From assembly GCF_026008495.1 (NCBI RefSeq), contig NZ_BQUN01000203.1, positions 1-64,000 on the forward strand: 64,000 nucleotides of DNA, in the 5' to 3' direction. The position numbers were made by a program, and so were the translations under genes. The stretch is from Streptomyces sp. A012304. GTDB lineage: Bacteria > Actinomycetota > Actinomycetes > Streptomycetales > Streptomycetaceae. This document shows, in pieces, positions 16,642 through 26,452 of the stretch. The notes below the pieces were generated by a model, which was not told the origin of the DNA, made no database searches, and was given only the letters and a program-made list of their open reading frames with translations. Numbering within the stretch: the stretch's first letter is position 1; every line of letters begins with the position of its first letter.

Positions 16642-17817
16642 GTGGCATCGGAACACAAGAGCGACTACCAGGAGCTGGTCGACGAGATCTCGGAGCTGCT
16701 CGGCGCCCCCGCGACCCTGGAGAGCCGTGACTTCGAACTGATCGCCTTCGGCGCGTACGACAGTGAGGGCGACCTCGACCCCTCGGCACTGGACCCGGTG
16801 CGCACCCGCTCGATCCTGACCCGGCGCTCCACGGCGGCCGTGCGGACCTGGTTCGAGAGCTTCGGCATCACCCGGGCGACCGCCCCCGTGCGCATCCCGC
16901 CCACCCCGGAGGCCGGCGTCTACCGGGGCCGCGTCTGTCTGCCCGCCCGGCACCGGGGGGTGGTCTTCGGTTACGTCTGGCTCCTCGACGACGATCCCGG
17001 CCCCTCCGACGCCCAGCTCGCCGCGGCGATGGAGGTGACCGGCCGGATCGGCGCCCTGCTCGCCGACGAGGCCCAGCACGGCGCCGACCTGACCCGGGAG
17101 CTGCGGGCGGTCCTGACCGCCGAGCGGGGCTGGCAGCGGGACATGGCGGTGGCGGAGCTGCGCACGGCCCTCGGGGCGCGCGGGGACGGCCCGCACACGG
17201 TGGTGTGCGTGGCGCCCTGGCCCTCGGCCGACCCGGACGACGCCCCGTCGCTGCGCACCCTGCCGGGGGCGGAGGCGCTGTGCACGGTGCCGTGGGGGGT
17301 GGCGGGGCAGTGCCTGGCGGTGCTGGTGCGGCTGCGGTCGACGGACGCCCCGGCGCCGGCGGTGTCGGTGGCGGGGCGCCTGCTGGAACGGGCGGGCGGA
17401 CACGGGTCCGCCGCCGGGGTCGCCCCGGGCCGCGTCGGCCTCGCGGAGCTGGGCACGGCCTGGCAGGAGGCGTCGGCATCCGCCCGGGCCGCGCTGGCGG
17501 AGCCCCGCCTCGGGCCGACCGCCGAGTGGGCGTCCATCGGCCCCTACCGGCTACTGACCTCCCTCCCCGCGGACGGCGCCCACGACCCGGCCGTACAGGC
17601 CCTGTTGACACCCGCGCACCGCGAACTGGCCCGCACCGCCGAGGTGTACCTGGACCTCGCGGGCCAGGCGGGCCGTACGGCGGCGGAGTTGGGGATCCAC
17701 CGGCAGACCCTCTACTACCGGCTCTCGCGGGTGGAGCAGCTGACGGGCCTGGACCTGGACGACGGCGAGGACCGGCTCCTGCTGCACATGGCCCTCAAGG
17801 CGCACCGGCTGCCCTGA
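16642..17817 (+). CDS. PucR-family transcriptional regulator, probable activator of the proline genes
   Basis: 391 residues from the GTG at 16642 (GGGAGA eight bases upstream); an ATG at 16624 is the alternative. The N-terminal and middle parts (about 1-300) are a GAF-like or GGDEF-like sensing region without enzymatic motifs. The C-terminal PucR helix-turn-helix is clear at about 335-388: VYLDLAGQAGRTAAELGIHRQTLYYRLSRVEQLTG spans it, including the hallmark HRQTLYYRL. Such regulators (PutR in other actinobacteria) respond to proline and activate proline dehydrogenase and P5C dehydrogenase transcription. The divergent layout with those genes supports this. Confidence 0.82.
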   Translation: MASEHKSDYQELVDEISELLGAPATLESRDFELIAFGAYDSEGDLDPSALDPVRTRSILTRRSTAAVRTWFESFGITRATAPVRIPPTPEAGVYRGRVCLPARHRGVVFGYVWLLDDDPGPSDAQLAAAMEVTGRIGALLADEAQHGADLTRELRAVLTAERGWQRDMAVAELRTALGARGDGPHTVVCVAPWPSADPDDAPSLRTLPGAEALCTVPWGVAGQCLAVLVRLRSTDAPAPAVSVAGRLLERAGGHGSAAGVAPGRVGLAELGTAWQEASASARAALAEPRLGPTAEWASIGPYRLLTSLPADGAHDPAVQALLTPAHRELARTAEVYLDLAGQAGRTAAELGIHRQTLYYRLSRVEQLTGLDLDDGEDRLLLHMALKAHRLP

Positions 17818-17900
17818 GGCCGTCGCAGGCCGCCCAGGCCGTCGCGGACCGCATCCGCGGGCCGCCTTAAAGCCATCGCGCGATCACTTCCGGCCAGATA

Positions 17901-17928
17901 TTGAAAACGATTGTCATCGTGCTACCGT
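17901..17928 (+). promoter_or_regulatory. Promoter overlapped by a Zur-like box upstream of the ABC importer
   Basis: TTGAAA (17901-17906) and TACCGT (17923-17928) are 16 bases apart and form a plausible promoter. TGAAAACGATTGTCA at 17902-17916 covers the -35 element and most of the spacer. It matches the Streptomyces Zur operator, which as I know it is a 7-1-7 dyad close to TGAAAATGATTTTCA, at 12 of 15 positions. This placement would let a zinc-loaded Zur block RNA polymerase. No other metal-regulator box was seen here. Confidence 0.55.
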
Positions 17929-17975
17929 CTGGCGCGACAGTTGATCCTTTGACCATCCCTCTACGGAGTGCCCCC

Positions 17976-19469
17976 GTGCGCCTGTCCGCCCGCCGCCTGC
18001 TCCCCGTCACGGCCCTCACGGCCGCCTCAGCGCTGCTCACCGGCTGTTTCACCGGCGACGGCGGCACGGCCTCCGGCGCGGACGGCAAGCGCGTCCGCCT
18101 CGCGATGATGCTGCCCCCGCGCTCGGGACTGTCGCCGCTCTCCGACGACGCCTTCAAGCTCTCCCGCTGGTCGACCGCCGAGACCCTGGTGAAGCTGGAC
18201 GCGATCGGCGACGCCAAGCCCGCGCTCGCCACCTCCTGGCAGCAGAGCGGCAGGACCTGGAGCTTCGAGATACGCGACGGCGTCACCTTCCACGACGGCA
18301 CGAAACTCGACGCCGAGGCCGTCGTCCGCTCCCTCACCAGGGCCGCCGCCGCCTCCCCCAAGCCCCGCATCCTGGACGGCGTCGACCTGATCGCGAAGGC
18401 CGCCGACGCCGACACGGTCACCGTCACCACCGCCGCCGAGGACCCCCTGATCCCGCAGCGGCTCAGCTCGCCGCAGCTGTCGATCCTCGCCGCCAAGGCG
18501 TACACGGGCAAGACGGTGAACCCGGTCGGCGCGGGCACCGGCCCCTTCGAGCTGACCGAGGTCAACGGCACCTCCTCCGCCACCCTCGACCGCTACGACG
18601 CCTACTGGGGCGGCAAGGCCAAGGCCCCCGGCATCGACGTGCGGTTCGTGCCCGACGGCACCGCCCGCGCCGCCGCCCTGCGCACCGGCGAGGCCGACAT
18701 CGTCGAGGCGGTGCCGGTGTCGCAGGCCGCGCTCCTCGAGCAGGACCTGATCACCGAGGTGCCCATGCCGCGCACCAACACCCTGTACCTCAACACCGAG
18801 AAGGGCGTCTTCAAGGACGCCTCGCTGCGCGCCGCCGCCCGCGAGGCCATCGACGCGGAGTCGATCGTGAAGGGCGTGTACGAGGGCCGCGCCGACGTCG
18901 CCCAGGGTCTGCTCGGCCCGGCCCTGCCCTGGGCGGCCGGGCTGCGCAAGCCGGTGACCCGCGCCAAGCCGGGCACCCCGGCCGGGAAGACCGTCACCAT
19001 CGGCACCTTCACCGACCGCGCCGAACTCCCCGAGGTCGCCGCCGCGCTGCAACAGCAGCTGCAGAAGGCGGGCTTCAAGGTGAAGCTCGACGTGCGCGAG
19101 TACGCCAACATCGAGTCCGACGCGCTGGCCGGTGCCTTCGACGCCTTCATCCTGTCCCGGGCCACCGTCCTGGACTCCGGCGACCCGGCCGCCTACCTGT
19201 ACAGCGACTTCGCCTCCGACGGCTCCTTCAACATCGCCCAGCTGAGCGACCCGACCGTGGACACGGCCCTGAAGAAGGCCGGCGGGACGCCCGCCGGTGA
19301 CGCCCGCCGCCAGGCCGTCATCGCCGCCGAGGCCGCCGTGCTCGCCACCGACGCGGCCGTGCCGATGCTGCACGAGCGGGTCATCCAGGGCGACGCCGCC
19401 GGGGTCGTCGGCGCCGCCCACGACCCGCGCGAGCGGGAGCTGGTCACGGCCGCCACGTACGTCAAGTGA
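17976..19469 (+). CDS. ABC importer substrate-binding lipoprotein (SBP_bac_5, dipeptide/nickel type)
   Basis: 497 residues from the GTG at 17976, which has CGGAG seven bases upstream; a longer in-frame start at 17901 would lie inside the promoter. The lipobox LLTGC places the lipidated Cys at residue 24. The rest is a family 5 binding protein: FKLSRWSTAETLVKLD, then RTWSFEIRDGVTFHDGTKLDAEAVV (split here over 95-120), and NTLYLNTEKGVF. Members bind di- or oligopeptides, nickel chelates or metallophores. Given the Zur-like promoter, a zinc chelate is a reasonable guess. It is the first gene of a four-gene operon. Confidence 0.85.
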   Translation: MRLSARRLLPVTALTAASALLTGCFTGDGGTASGADGKRVRLAMMLPPRSGLSPLSDDAFKLSRWSTAETLVKLDAIGDAKPALATSWQQSGRTWSFEIRDGVTFHDGTKLDAEAVVRSLTRAAAASPKPRILDGVDLIAKAADADTVTVTTAAEDPLIPQRLSSPQLSILAAKAYTGKTVNPVGAGTGPFELTEVNGTSSATLDRYDAYWGGKAKAPGIDVRFVPDGTARAAALRTGEADIVEAVPVSQAALLEQDLITEVPMPRTNTLYLNTEKGVFKDASLRAAAREAIDAESIVKGVYEGRADVAQGLLGPALPWAAGLRKPVTRAKPGTPAGKTVTIGTFTDRAELPEVAAALQQQLQKAGFKVKLDVREYANIESDALAGAFDAFILSRATVLDSGDPAAYLYSDFASDGSFNIAQLSDPTVDTALKKAGGTPAGDARRQAVIAAEAAVLATDAAVPMLHERVIQGDAAGVVGAAHDPRERELVTAATYVK

Positions 19470-21211
19470 GGCCGACCGCCGCCGGGGTGACCCGGGCCGT
19501 CTCCCTCCTCGCGGTGGTCGCGGCCGTGGGCCTGCTGCCCTGGCTCTCCGGCCGCGACCCCGCCCTGACCGTCCTGCGCGCCCGCTCCGCCGAACAGGAA
19601 CCCACCCGGGAGGCCCTGGACGCCATCCGCCGCGACCTCGGTCTGGACGCGGGCCCGCTGTCCCTGCTGGGGAACTGGGCCGCCGGCCTGGTCCGCGGCG
19701 ACCTCGGCACCTCCTGGGTGTCGGGCACCGACGTGCTGCCCTCGGTGACCGCAGGGCTCCAGGTGTCGCTGGCCCTGATGGGCGCCGCCCTCGGCGTGGC
19801 CGTGCTGCTCGCCGTCGTGCTGGTCGCCCCCGTCCTGGTGCGGGGGCGCGGATCGGCCGGGACGGGCGCCGCGATGCTGGCCGCCGTCCCCGAGTTCCTG
19901 CTGGCCACGGTGGGCCTGCTGGTGTGCGGGGTGTGGCTCGGCTGGCTGCCGACGTCCGGCTGGGCGGGCCCGGAGTACATGGTGCTGCCCGCCGTCGCCC
20001 TCGGCGTCCCGGCGGGCGGGCTGCTCGGCCGGCTGGTCGCGGACGCGCTGCCGGCCGTGCTGGAGGAACGGTGGGTGGAGTTGTGGCGCGGCGCCGGGGT
20101 GAGCCGGGCGCGGATCTCCGCCGCCGCGCTGCGCCGCGCCCTGCCGCCGCTCGTCCCGCAGTTCGGCATGGCCGCCGTCGGCCTGACCGGCGGCGCGGTC
20201 GCGGTGGAGACGGTCTTCGCGGTACCCGGCATCGGGCGTACGGCGCTGGGTGCGGCCAAGTCGCAGGACCTGCCGCTGCTCCAGGGCTCGGTGCTGGCCC
20301 TACTGCTGCTCGGTCTGGTCGCCGGCGCGCTGGCGGCCCTCCTCAGGCGCCGGCTGCTGGGCCCGGCCCTGCGGGACGCCTCACTCGCCCTGCCCCCGGT
20401 CCGCCCGGTCCGCGTCCCTCCCGCGGTCCCGCTGACCCTGGCCGCCGTCCTGCTCACGACGATCGGCTGGGGTCTGCTGCGCGACCCGTACGCCGTGAAC
20501 ACGGCGGCCCGGCTGGCGTCCCCCTCCTGGGCGCACCCGCTGGGCACCGACGGCCTCGGCCGGGACGTGCTGGCCCGCCTCGGCCACGGCGCGGCGGCGA
20601 CGGTCGGCACCGCGGCGGCCGTCTGCCTGTTCAGCCTGGTCGTGTCGCTCGCGCTGGGCTTCCTGCCCGGCGTCGCGGCCGGAGCGGCGGACATCGCCAA
20701 CGCGCTGCCCCCGGTCATCGCCGGCATCCTGGTCGCGGCGGCCGTGGGCCCCGGCACCGAGGGCGCGGCGCTGGCCGTCGGTCTGATCTCCTGGCCGGCC
20801 CTGGCCGCGCACGCGGCGGCGCTGGTGCAGGAGGTGCGGGCGTCGGCGTTCCTGACGGCCCAACGCGCCATCGGCGCGCCCCCGTGGTGGATCCTCACCC
20901 GGCACGTCCTGCCCTCGGTGGCCGCGCCGGTCGCCCGCCACGCCCTGCTCCGCCTCCCCGGCATCGCCCTCGCCCTGGCCTCCCTCGGCTTCCTCGGCCT
21001 GGGCGCCCAGCCGCCCGCCCCCGAGTGGGGGCTGCTCCTCGACGAGTCCCGCGCCTACGTGGAACGCGCCCCCTGGGCGGCCCTCGCCCCGGCCGTCGCG
21101 CTGGCCCTGCTGGCGGCGCTGGCGGTGTCGTCGGCTGCGTACGCCCAGGGCCGCGACACCGTACGCGCCATCCGGAGAACCACCCCGAAGGAGGCCCTCG
21201 TTGGTGTCTGA
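19466..21211 (+). CDS. Fused double permease of the dipeptide/nickel-type ABC importer
   Basis: 581 residues. The GTG start overlaps the binding-protein stop (GTGA), implying translational coupling. Two complete BPD_transp_1 permease units are joined. The first (about 1-310) has the EAA-type loop GAGVSRARISAAALRRALP, and the second (about 315-565) has a second loop, AIGAPPWWILTRHVLP. Relatives normally come as two proteins (DppB and DppC, NikB and NikC, each about 300 residues). The second half keeps the HPLGTDGLGRDVLARL signature of DppC/NikC proteins just before its helices. This fusion would form the whole membrane channel from one polypeptide. Confidence 0.85.
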   Translation: MRPTAAGVTRAVSLLAVVAAVGLLPWLSGRDPALTVLRARSAEQEPTREALDAIRRDLGLDAGPLSLLGNWAAGLVRGDLGTSWVSGTDVLPSVTAGLQVSLALMGAALGVAVLLAVVLVAPVLVRGRGSAGTGAAMLAAVPEFLLATVGLLVCGVWLGWLPTSGWAGPEYMVLPAVALGVPAGGLLGRLVADALPAVLEERWVELWRGAGVSRARISAAALRRALPPLVPQFGMAAVGLTGGAVAVETVFAVPGIGRTALGAAKSQDLPLLQGSVLALLLLGLVAGALAALLRRRLLGPALRDASLALPPVRPVRVPPAVPLTLAAVLLTTIGWGLLRDPYAVNTAARLASPSWAHPLGTDGLGRDVLARLGHGAAATVGTAAAVCLFSLVVSLALGFLPGVAAGAADIANALPPVIAGILVAAAVGPGTEGAALAVGLISWPALAAHAAALVQEVRASAFLTAQRAIGAPPWWILTRHVLPSVAAPVARHALLRLPGIALALASLGFLGLGAQPPAPEWGLLLDESRAYVERAPWAALAPAVALALLAALAVSSAAYAQGRDTVRAIRRTTPKEALVGV

Positions 21212-22178
21212 CCCGCTGCTGTCGGTACGCGACCTGCGGATCGCCTTCGACGGGATCGAGGCGGTGCGCGGGGTCTCCTTCGACGTCCGCCCCCGTGAGG
21301 TGCTCGCCCTGGTCGGTGAGTCGGGCGCCGGGAAGTCGCTGACCGCGCGCTCCCTGCTGGGCACGGCACCGCGCGGGGCCACGGTGAGCGGCCGGATCCT
21401 GCTGGACGGCTCGGCCGACCTGGCCGCCGCGCGCGGGCGCCGTGTCTCGCTGGTGCCGCAGGACGCCCTGTCGGCGCTCTCGCCGGTGCACCCGGTCGGT
21501 GACCAGCTCGCCGCCGCCGTACGGTCGGTGACGGGCGTGTCCCGGCGGGAGGCGCGGGCCCGGGCCGTGGCCGCGCTGGAGCGGGTGGGCATCCCGGACG
21601 CCGCCCGGCGGGCGCGGGCCTATCCGCACGAGTACTCCGGCGGCATGCGGCAGCGGGCCGTGATCGCGATGGCCACCCTCAACGAACCCGACCTGGTCGT
21701 CGCCGACGAGCCGACCACCGCGCTGGACGCCGAGCGCCGCGAGCAGGTGCTGCGGGTGCTCGGCGAGCAGCGCGAGGCGGTCGGTGCCGCGCTGCTCCTC
21801 GTCACCCACGACCTGGACGTCGTCCGTGACCACGCGGATCGCGTCCTGGTCATGTACGCCGGCCGGGCGGCCGAACTGGGCACGGCCCCGGCGGTGCTGG
21901 ACCGGCCGCGCGCCCCCTACACCGCCGGCCTGCTGGCCTCCCTCCCCCAGGACGGACCCCGGCGCCGCAGGCTGCCCACCCTCCCCGGCACTCCCCCGGC
22001 GCCGGGCGCCCTGCCGCCGGGCTGCGCCTTCGCGCCCCGCTGCCCCCTGGCGACCGACCGCTGCCGCACCGAGGAACCGGAGCCCCGGGAGGCCGACGGA
22101 CGTCTGGTCGCCTGCCACCACCCGGACCGGGTCCCCACGGACGCGACGCAGCTGTTCGAGGAGGAGCAGCCGGTATGA
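21204..22178 (+). CDS. ABC transporter ATPase (DppD/NikD-like)
   Basis: 324 residues from GTG 21204; TTG 21201 is equally possible, as GGAGG ends at 21194. It overlaps the permease gene by eight bases. Walker A is GESGAGKS at 38-45, the signature is YSGGM at 144-148, and Walker B is LVVADE at 164-169. A C-terminal oligopeptide-transporter tail with CAFAPRCPLATDRC (about 275) has the Cys pattern of the family's usual metal or Fe-S site. It hydrolyses ATP to drive the importer together with the next gene. Confidence 0.9.
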   Translation: MSDPLLSVRDLRIAFDGIEAVRGVSFDVRPREVLALVGESGAGKSLTARSLLGTAPRGATVSGRILLDGSADLAAARGRRVSLVPQDALSALSPVHPVGDQLAAAVRSVTGVSRREARARAVAALERVGIPDAARRARAYPHEYSGGMRQRAVIAMATLNEPDLVVADEPTTALDAERREQVLRVLGEQREAVGAALLLVTHDLDVVRDHADRVLVMYAGRAAELGTAPAVLDRPRAPYTAGLLASLPQDGPRRRRLPTLPGTPPAPGALPPGCAFAPRCPLATDRCRTEEPEPREADGRLVACHHPDRVPTDATQLFEEEQPV

Positions 22179-22852
22179 GTCACCTGCTCGACGTGCGCGA
22201 CCTCGTGGTCCGCTACGGCACCGCCACCGCCGTGGACGGCGTCTCCTTCGCCCTGGAGCCCGGCGAGACCCTCGCCCTGGACGGCCCGTCCGGCTGCGGG
22301 AAGTCCTCCACGGCCCTCGCGGTGCTGCAACTGCGCCGCCCGGCCGCGGGCGAGGTCCACTTCGAGGGCAGGGAGCTGACCTCTCTCACCGAACGGGAGC
22401 TACGGCCGCTGCGCCCGCGCATGCAGCCGGTCTTCCAGGACCCGTACGGCTCCCTCAATCCGCGCCACCGCATCCGTGACGCGGTGGCGGAGCCCCTGAA
22501 GGTGCAGGGCCGCTGGACCGACGCCGACGGCCCGGCCCGGGTCGCCGAACTCCTCGACCGGGTCGGCCTGGACCCGTCGTACGGCGCCCGCCGTCCGCAT
22601 GAGCTGTCCGGGGGCCAGTGCCAGCGCGCCGGTATCGCCCGCGCGCTCGCCTCCGGGCCGCGGCTGCTGGTCCTCGACGAGCCGGTGTCGGCGCTGGACC
22701 CGTCCGTGCGGGCCGGTGTCCTGAACCTGCTCGCCGACCTGCGGGACGACCTGGGCCTCGGCTACCTGTTCATCTGCCACGACCGGGCGGTGGTCCGGCA
22801 CTTCGCGGACCGGGTGCTGCGGATGCGGGACGGGCGCGTCGTCGCCGGGTAG
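22175..22852 (+). CDS. ABC transporter ATPase (DppF/NikE-like), short form
   Basis: 225 residues; the ATG overlaps the previous stop (ATGA). Walker A is GPSGCGKS at 37-44, followed by signature LSGGQ and Walker B LLVLDE. It ends soon after the H-loop region (ICHDRAVVRHFADRVLRM), so it lacks the C-terminal extension (about 60-100 residues) common in DppF proteins. NikE-type ATPases are also short, which fits a metal or metallophore importer more than a peptide importer. It is the last gene of the operon, followed by a strong hairpin. Confidence 0.88.
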   Translation: MSHLLDVRDLVVRYGTATAVDGVSFALEPGETLALDGPSGCGKSSTALAVLQLRRPAAGEVHFEGRELTSLTERELRPLRPRMQPVFQDPYGSLNPRHRIRDAVAEPLKVQGRWTDADGPARVAELLDRVGLDPSYGARRPHELSGGQCQRAGIARALASGPRLLVLDEPVSALDPSVRAGVLNLLADLRDDLGLGYLFICHDRAVVRHFADRVLRMRDGRVVAG

Positions 22853-22894
22853 CGGCCTCGGTCGTCCGACGCAGAACGCCACCCGAACGGCGAA

Positions 22895-22934
22895 AACGCC
22901 GGACGGGCCGAGTGGACTCGGCCCGTCCGGCGTT
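22895..22934. terminator. Strong bidirectional terminator between the ABC operon and serA
   Basis: An 18-bp perfect stem, 22895-22912 with 22917-22934, has a 4-base loop. It separates two convergent genes and should work from both sides. Confidence 0.85.
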
Positions 22935-22945
22935 CGCGGTGGGTC

Positions 22946-24535
22946 TCAGACCAGGTTCACCGAGCGGGCCGACGTCGCGCCGATCTCCGCCGCGACCTCC
23001 GCCAGCACCCCGGCGGACACCGTGTCGTCGACGGTCAGGACGGCGAGCGCCTCGCCGCCGGCCGCCGCGCGCGCGACCTGCATGCCGGCGATGTTGATGC
23101 CCGCCTCGCCGAAGATGCGGCCCACGGTGCCGACGACACCGGGACGGTCCTCGTAGCGCAGCACGACCATGTGGTCGGCGAGCGCGAGGTCGACGTCGTA
23201 CTCGCCGACCGCGACGATCTTCTGCACGTGCTTCGGACCGGCCAGCGTGCCGGAGACCGACACCTCCTCGCCGCCGGACAGCGTGCCGCGCACGGTGACG
23301 ACGTTGCGGTGGTCGCTCGACTCGGAGCTCGTGGTCAGCCGCACCTCGACACCGCGCTCCTGCGCGAACAGCGGGGCGTTGACGTACGACACCGTCTCGT
23401 CGACGACGTCCTCGAAGACGCCCTTGAGGGCGGACAGCTCCAGCACCTTCACGTCGTGCTGGGTGATCTCGCCGTACACCTCGACGTCGAGGCGGACCGC
23501 GACCTCACCGGCGAGCGCGGTGAAGATACGGCCGAGGCGCTCGGCGAGCGGCAGGCCCGGCTTGACGTCCTCGGCGATGACACCGCCCTGGACGTTCACC
23601 GCGTCCGGGACCAGCTCGCCGGCGAGGGCGAGCCGCACCGACCTGGCGACGGCGATACCGGCCTTCTCCTGCGCCTCGTCCGTGGAGGCGCCGAGGTGCG
23701 GGGTGGCGACGACCTGGTCGAACTCGAACAGCGGCGAGTCGGTGCAGGGCTCCTTGGCGTACACGTCGAGACCGGCACCGGCGACCCGGCCCTCCTTGAG
23801 GGCGGAGTACAGCGCCTCCTCGTCGACGATGCCGCCGCGCGCGGCGTTGACGACGCGCACGCTCGGCTTGACCTTGCGCAGCGCCTCGTCGCCGATCAGA
23901 CCGACCGTCTCCGGCGTCTTGGGCAGGTGGACGGTGATGAAGTCGGAGGTCTCCAGCAGCTCGTCCAGCGACAGCACCTTCACGCCCATCTGCGCGGCCC
24001 GCGCGGGCTGCACGTACGGGTCGTAGGCGACGACCTTCATGCCGAAGGCCGACATGCGCTGGGCGACGAGCGCGCCGATACGGCCGAGGCCGACCACACC
24101 GAGGGTCTTCTCGGCCAGCTCCACGCCGGTGTACTTGCTCCGCTTCCACTCGCCGTTCTTCAGCGCGGCGTTGGCCTGCGGGATGTTGCGGGCGGTGGCG
24201 AGGATCAGACCGCAGGCCAGCTCGGCGGCGGTCACGATGTTGGAGGTGGGGGCGTTGACGACCATCACGCCGGCCTTGGTGGCGGCGGAGACGTCCACGT
24301 TGTCCAGGCCGACGCCGGCGCGCGCGACGACCTTGAGCTTGTTCGCGGCGGCGATCGCCTCGGCGTCGACCTTGGTGGCCGAACGGATCAGGATCGCGTC
24401 GACATCGGCGATGGCCGGGAGCAGTTCGGCTCGGTCCGCTCCGTTGCAGTGCCGGATCTCGAAGTCCGGGCCGAGCGCGTCGACGGTGGCGGGCGACAGC
24501 TCTTCAGCGATGAGTACGACGGGTTTCGAGCTCAC
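22946..24535 (-). CDS. serA: D-3-phosphoglycerate dehydrogenase
   Basis: 529 residues from GTG 24535, with GAGGA about five bases upstream. The substrate domain and the NAD domain (GxGxxG at 149-154, VVGLGRIG) are followed by HLPKTPETVGLIG and a long C-terminal part with an intervening domain (about 320-450) and an ACT domain (about 455-529). This is the long SerA form known from Mycobacterium and actinobacteria, in which the ACT domain binds serine for feedback inhibition. It makes phosphohydroxypyruvate, the first step of serine synthesis. It is downstream of ilvC but separated by a hairpin. Confidence 0.96.
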   Translation of the reverse strand: MSSKPVVLIAEELSPATVDALGPDFEIRHCNGADRAELLPAIADVDAILIRSATKVDAEAIAAANKLKVVARAGVGLDNVDVSAATKAGVMVVNAPTSNIVTAAELACGLILATARNIPQANAALKNGEWKRSKYTGVELAEKTLGVVGLGRIGALVAQRMSAFGMKVVAYDPYVQPARAAQMGVKVLSLDELLETSDFITVHLPKTPETVGLIGDEALRKVKPSVRVVNAARGGIVDEEALYSALKEGRVAGAGLDVYAKEPCTDSPLFEFDQVVATPHLGASTDEAQEKAGIAVARSVRLALAGELVPDAVNVQGGVIAEDVKPGLPLAERLGRIFTALAGEVAVRLDVEVYGEITQHDVKVLELSALKGVFEDVVDETVSYVNAPLFAQERGVEVRLTTSSESSDHRNVVTVRGTLSGGEEVSVSGTLAGPKHVQKIVAVGEYDVDLALADHMVVLRYEDRPGVVGTVGRIFGEAGINIAGMQVARAAAGGEALAVLTVDDTVSAGVLAEVAAEIGATSARSVNLV

Positions 24536-24742
24536 GTGAGTCCTCACAAGTCCAATGCGTGCGGACGGCCGTCCCGACGGCCGCAGGCGGAGGAGGGGCT
24601 AGCCGCGTGGAAGACGCACGACGCTGTGGGCCTGACGCGTATGTTGTGCAGCAGTGTAGTGCCGTGACACACGGCGCATTGCGCCTCTGCGGAAGGATCA
24701 CCCGGACGTGGCCTGCCACGCCGGACAAGACGAAACGGGCTC

Positions 24743-24773
24743 GCGGCGGCGCCCCGCCCGGGGGCACCGCCGC
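24743..24773 (-). terminator. Terminator after ilvC
   Basis: GCGGCGGCGCCCC (24743-24755) pairs with GGGGCACCGCCGC (24761-24773) with one mismatch (a G-U pair in the transcript) and a 5-base loop, nine bases beyond the ilvC stop. It suggests serA has its own promoter within 24536-24742, where I see no clear consensus. Confidence 0.65.
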
Positions 24774-24781
24774 GGCTCATG

Positions 24782-25780
<999 letters not shown>

Positions 25781-25898
25781 TTTGGGTTCTCTCCTTGAGT
25801 GCAGGTGTTGCGTCCCACCGTATGACGGCGAGGGTGGGGGAAGTTTCGGGGTCTCGGTATACGGGCGGCCGGTGTCCCCCGACCGCCCGAATCCGTCG

Positions 25899-26423
25899 TT
25901 ACGCCGACCGGTCGAGAGCGCGCAGCGAGCGGTCCGTGATCGAACGGGCGCCGCGGCCGATCGCGATCGTGCCGGACTGGACCAGTTCCTTGATGCCGTA
26001 CGGTTCCAGCATCTTCAGCATGGCGGACAGCTTGTCGCTGCTTCCGGTGGCCTCGATGGTCACGGCCTCCGGGGAGACGTCCACGGTCTTGGCGCGGAAC
26101 AGCTGGACGATCTCGACGATCTGGGAGCGCGTCTCGTTGTCGGCGCGCACCTTCACCAGAACGAGTTCCCGCTGCACCGCCTGGGCCGGCTCCAGCTCGA
26201 CGATCTTCAGCACGTTGACGAGCTTGTTGAGCTGCTTGGTGACCTGCTCCAGCGGCAGGTCCTCGACGTTCACCACGATGGTGATGCGGGAGATGTCGGG
26301 GTGCTCGGTGACGCCGACCGCGAGCGAGTCGATGTTGAAGCCGCGGCGGGAGAAGAGGGCGGCGATCCGGGCGAGGATGCCCGGGGTGTTCTCCACCAGG
26401 ACGGAGAGCGTGTGCTTGGACAT
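25899..26423 (-). CDS. ilvN: Acetolactate synthase small (regulatory) subunit
   Basis: 174 residues from ATG 26423. The N-terminal ACT domain (LSVLVENTPGILARIAALFS at 6-25) binds valine and gives feedback control, and the second half is the ALS_ss_C domain. It binds IlvB and raises its activity. The start lies 29 bases after the ilvB stop, so the two genes are almost certainly cotranscribed and translated together. A longer in-frame extension overlaps ilvB and was rejected. Confidence 0.96.
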   Translation of the reverse strand: MSKHTLSVLVENTPGILARIAALFSRRGFNIDSLAVGVTEHPDISRITIVVNVEDLPLEQVTKQLNKLVNVLKIVELEPAQAVQRELVLVKVRADNETRSQIVEIVQLFRAKTVDVSPEAVTIEATGSSDKLSAMLKMLEPYGIKELVQSGTIAIGRGARSITDRSLRALDRSA

Positions 26424-26452
26424 GTCGGGTTGCTCTTCCTTGCCGGTCGTGG

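Noticed and set aside
16450..17403. Long extension of the proline dehydrogenase frame to 17403
   Set aside because: It lies antisense to the PucR-type gene, while GTG 16449 has a perfect GGAGG and fits the family length.
17976..22852. Reading the ABC operon as an ordinary oligopeptide (BldK-like) importer
   Set aside because: Not excluded, but BldK-type systems have separate permeases and full-length ATPases; the short second ATPase and Zur-like box favour a metal-linked substrate.
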